Assembly: GCA_019246495.1 (NCBI GenBank)
Contig: JAFAQI010000420.1
Location: 1-5,931, forward strand
Source of the DNA: Frankiales bacterium
GTDB lineage: Bacteria > Actinomycetota > Actinomycetes > JAFAQI01
Direction of reading: 5' to 3'
DNA length: 5,931 nt
The notes beneath the pieces were generated by a model that was not told the origin of the DNA, searched no databases, and worked only from the letters and a program-made list of their open reading frames with translations. This document shows, piece by piece, positions 5,828-5,931 of the stretch. Position 1 is the stretch's first letter; every line of letters starts with the position of its first letter. The translations under genes and the position numbers were made by a program.

Positions 5828-5849
5828 GGGCGGATGCCCGCGCTATCCG
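5828..5849. terminator. Small hairpins between the last two convergent genes
   Basis: GGGC (5828-5831) pairs with GCCC (5836-5839) around GGAT. Alternatively CGGAT (5831-5835) pairs with ATCCG (5845-5849), overlapping the minus-strand stop. Both are short, so this is weak support for a terminator in the 24-bp gap between stops. Confidence 0.25.
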
Positions 5850-5931
5850 TCGAGCTGCGGGTAGACGGCACGTGAAATCACCCGGGCCACGCTGCGGGGG
5901 TGCCATCGAGTGCCGCGCGCGGTCCGCGCAC
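5843..5931 (-). CDS. C-terminal end of a recombinase-like DNA-binding protein (partial)
   Basis: The minus-strand frame is open from the right edge to TAG 5845-5843, giving 28 visible residues ending VARVISRAVYPQLDG. The preceding part reads RTARGTRWHPRSVARVI. This fits the pattern TxRGxxWxxxTVxRVL in the Recombinase region of large serine recombinases, and in short actinobacterial recombinase-like HTH proteins that end soon after it. The frame is too short to be significant by length alone; the case rests on this motif and on the tidy convergent spacing (24 bp) with the upstream gene. It ends shortly after the motif, so it may be a small DNA-binding protein or a remnant rather than a full recombinase. 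Confidence 0.45.
   Translation of the reverse strand, partial: ARTARGTRWHPRSVARVISRAVYPQLDG

Noticed and set aside
5900..5931. Possible plus-strand gene start at GTG 5900
   Set aside because: Only ten codons visible, no clear Shine-Dalgarno or leaderless -10, and it conflicts with the better supported recombinase-like minus-strand frame.

Overview
This 5.9 kb window is GC-rich with codon third positions strongly biased to G/C, uses GTG starts, and carries actinobacterial-type families (an OmpR-class two-component pair, a HhH-PHP phosphoesterase, Ala/Pro-rich envelope proteins). It reads as chromosomal DNA of a high-GC actinobacterium. The genus cannot be told from the sequence. No complete mobile element, CRISPR array, rRNA or tRNA gene is visible.

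Layout. On the left, minus strand, a response regulator (510-1187) overlaps by 4 bp the start of its sensor histidine kinase (1-513), which is cut by the window edge. The intergenic region 1188-1371 is divergent. On the regulator side it holds a set of TGAG/CTCAG repeats spaced 10 and 11 bp, which look like an OmpR-family operator. On the right it leads into a secreted, cysteine-rich protein (1372-2634) with an HEIME motif, which resembles the EXORDIUM/PHI-1-like family. That gene converges on a minus-strand HhH-PHP phosphoesterase (2645-3688); a hairpin whose two arms contain the two stop codons separates them. The PHP gene diverges from a small two-TM protein with a long Pro/Ala-rich tail (3713-4327). 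The two start codons are only 24 bp apart and appear to be driven by overlapping -10 elements giving leaderless or nearly leaderless mRNAs. After a 174 bp gap with a lower-GC stretch comes a second secreted protein of unknown function (4502-5818). At the right edge, converging on it, is a short reading frame (5843-5931, minus) whose sequence resembles the DNA-binding end of recombinase-type proteins.

How the genes may work together. The two-component pair probably senses something at the cell envelope, and its nearest non-self target is the divergent secreted protein. Three of the seven genes (1372, 3713, 4502) encode exported or membrane proteins, so the region has an envelope or secretion flavour, but there is no clear single pathway. 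No gene cluster here can be called a new system with confidence. The best leads are the putative operator, the overlapping divergent promoters, the two poorly characterised secreted proteins, and the PolX-like PHP protein that lacks a polymerase domain.
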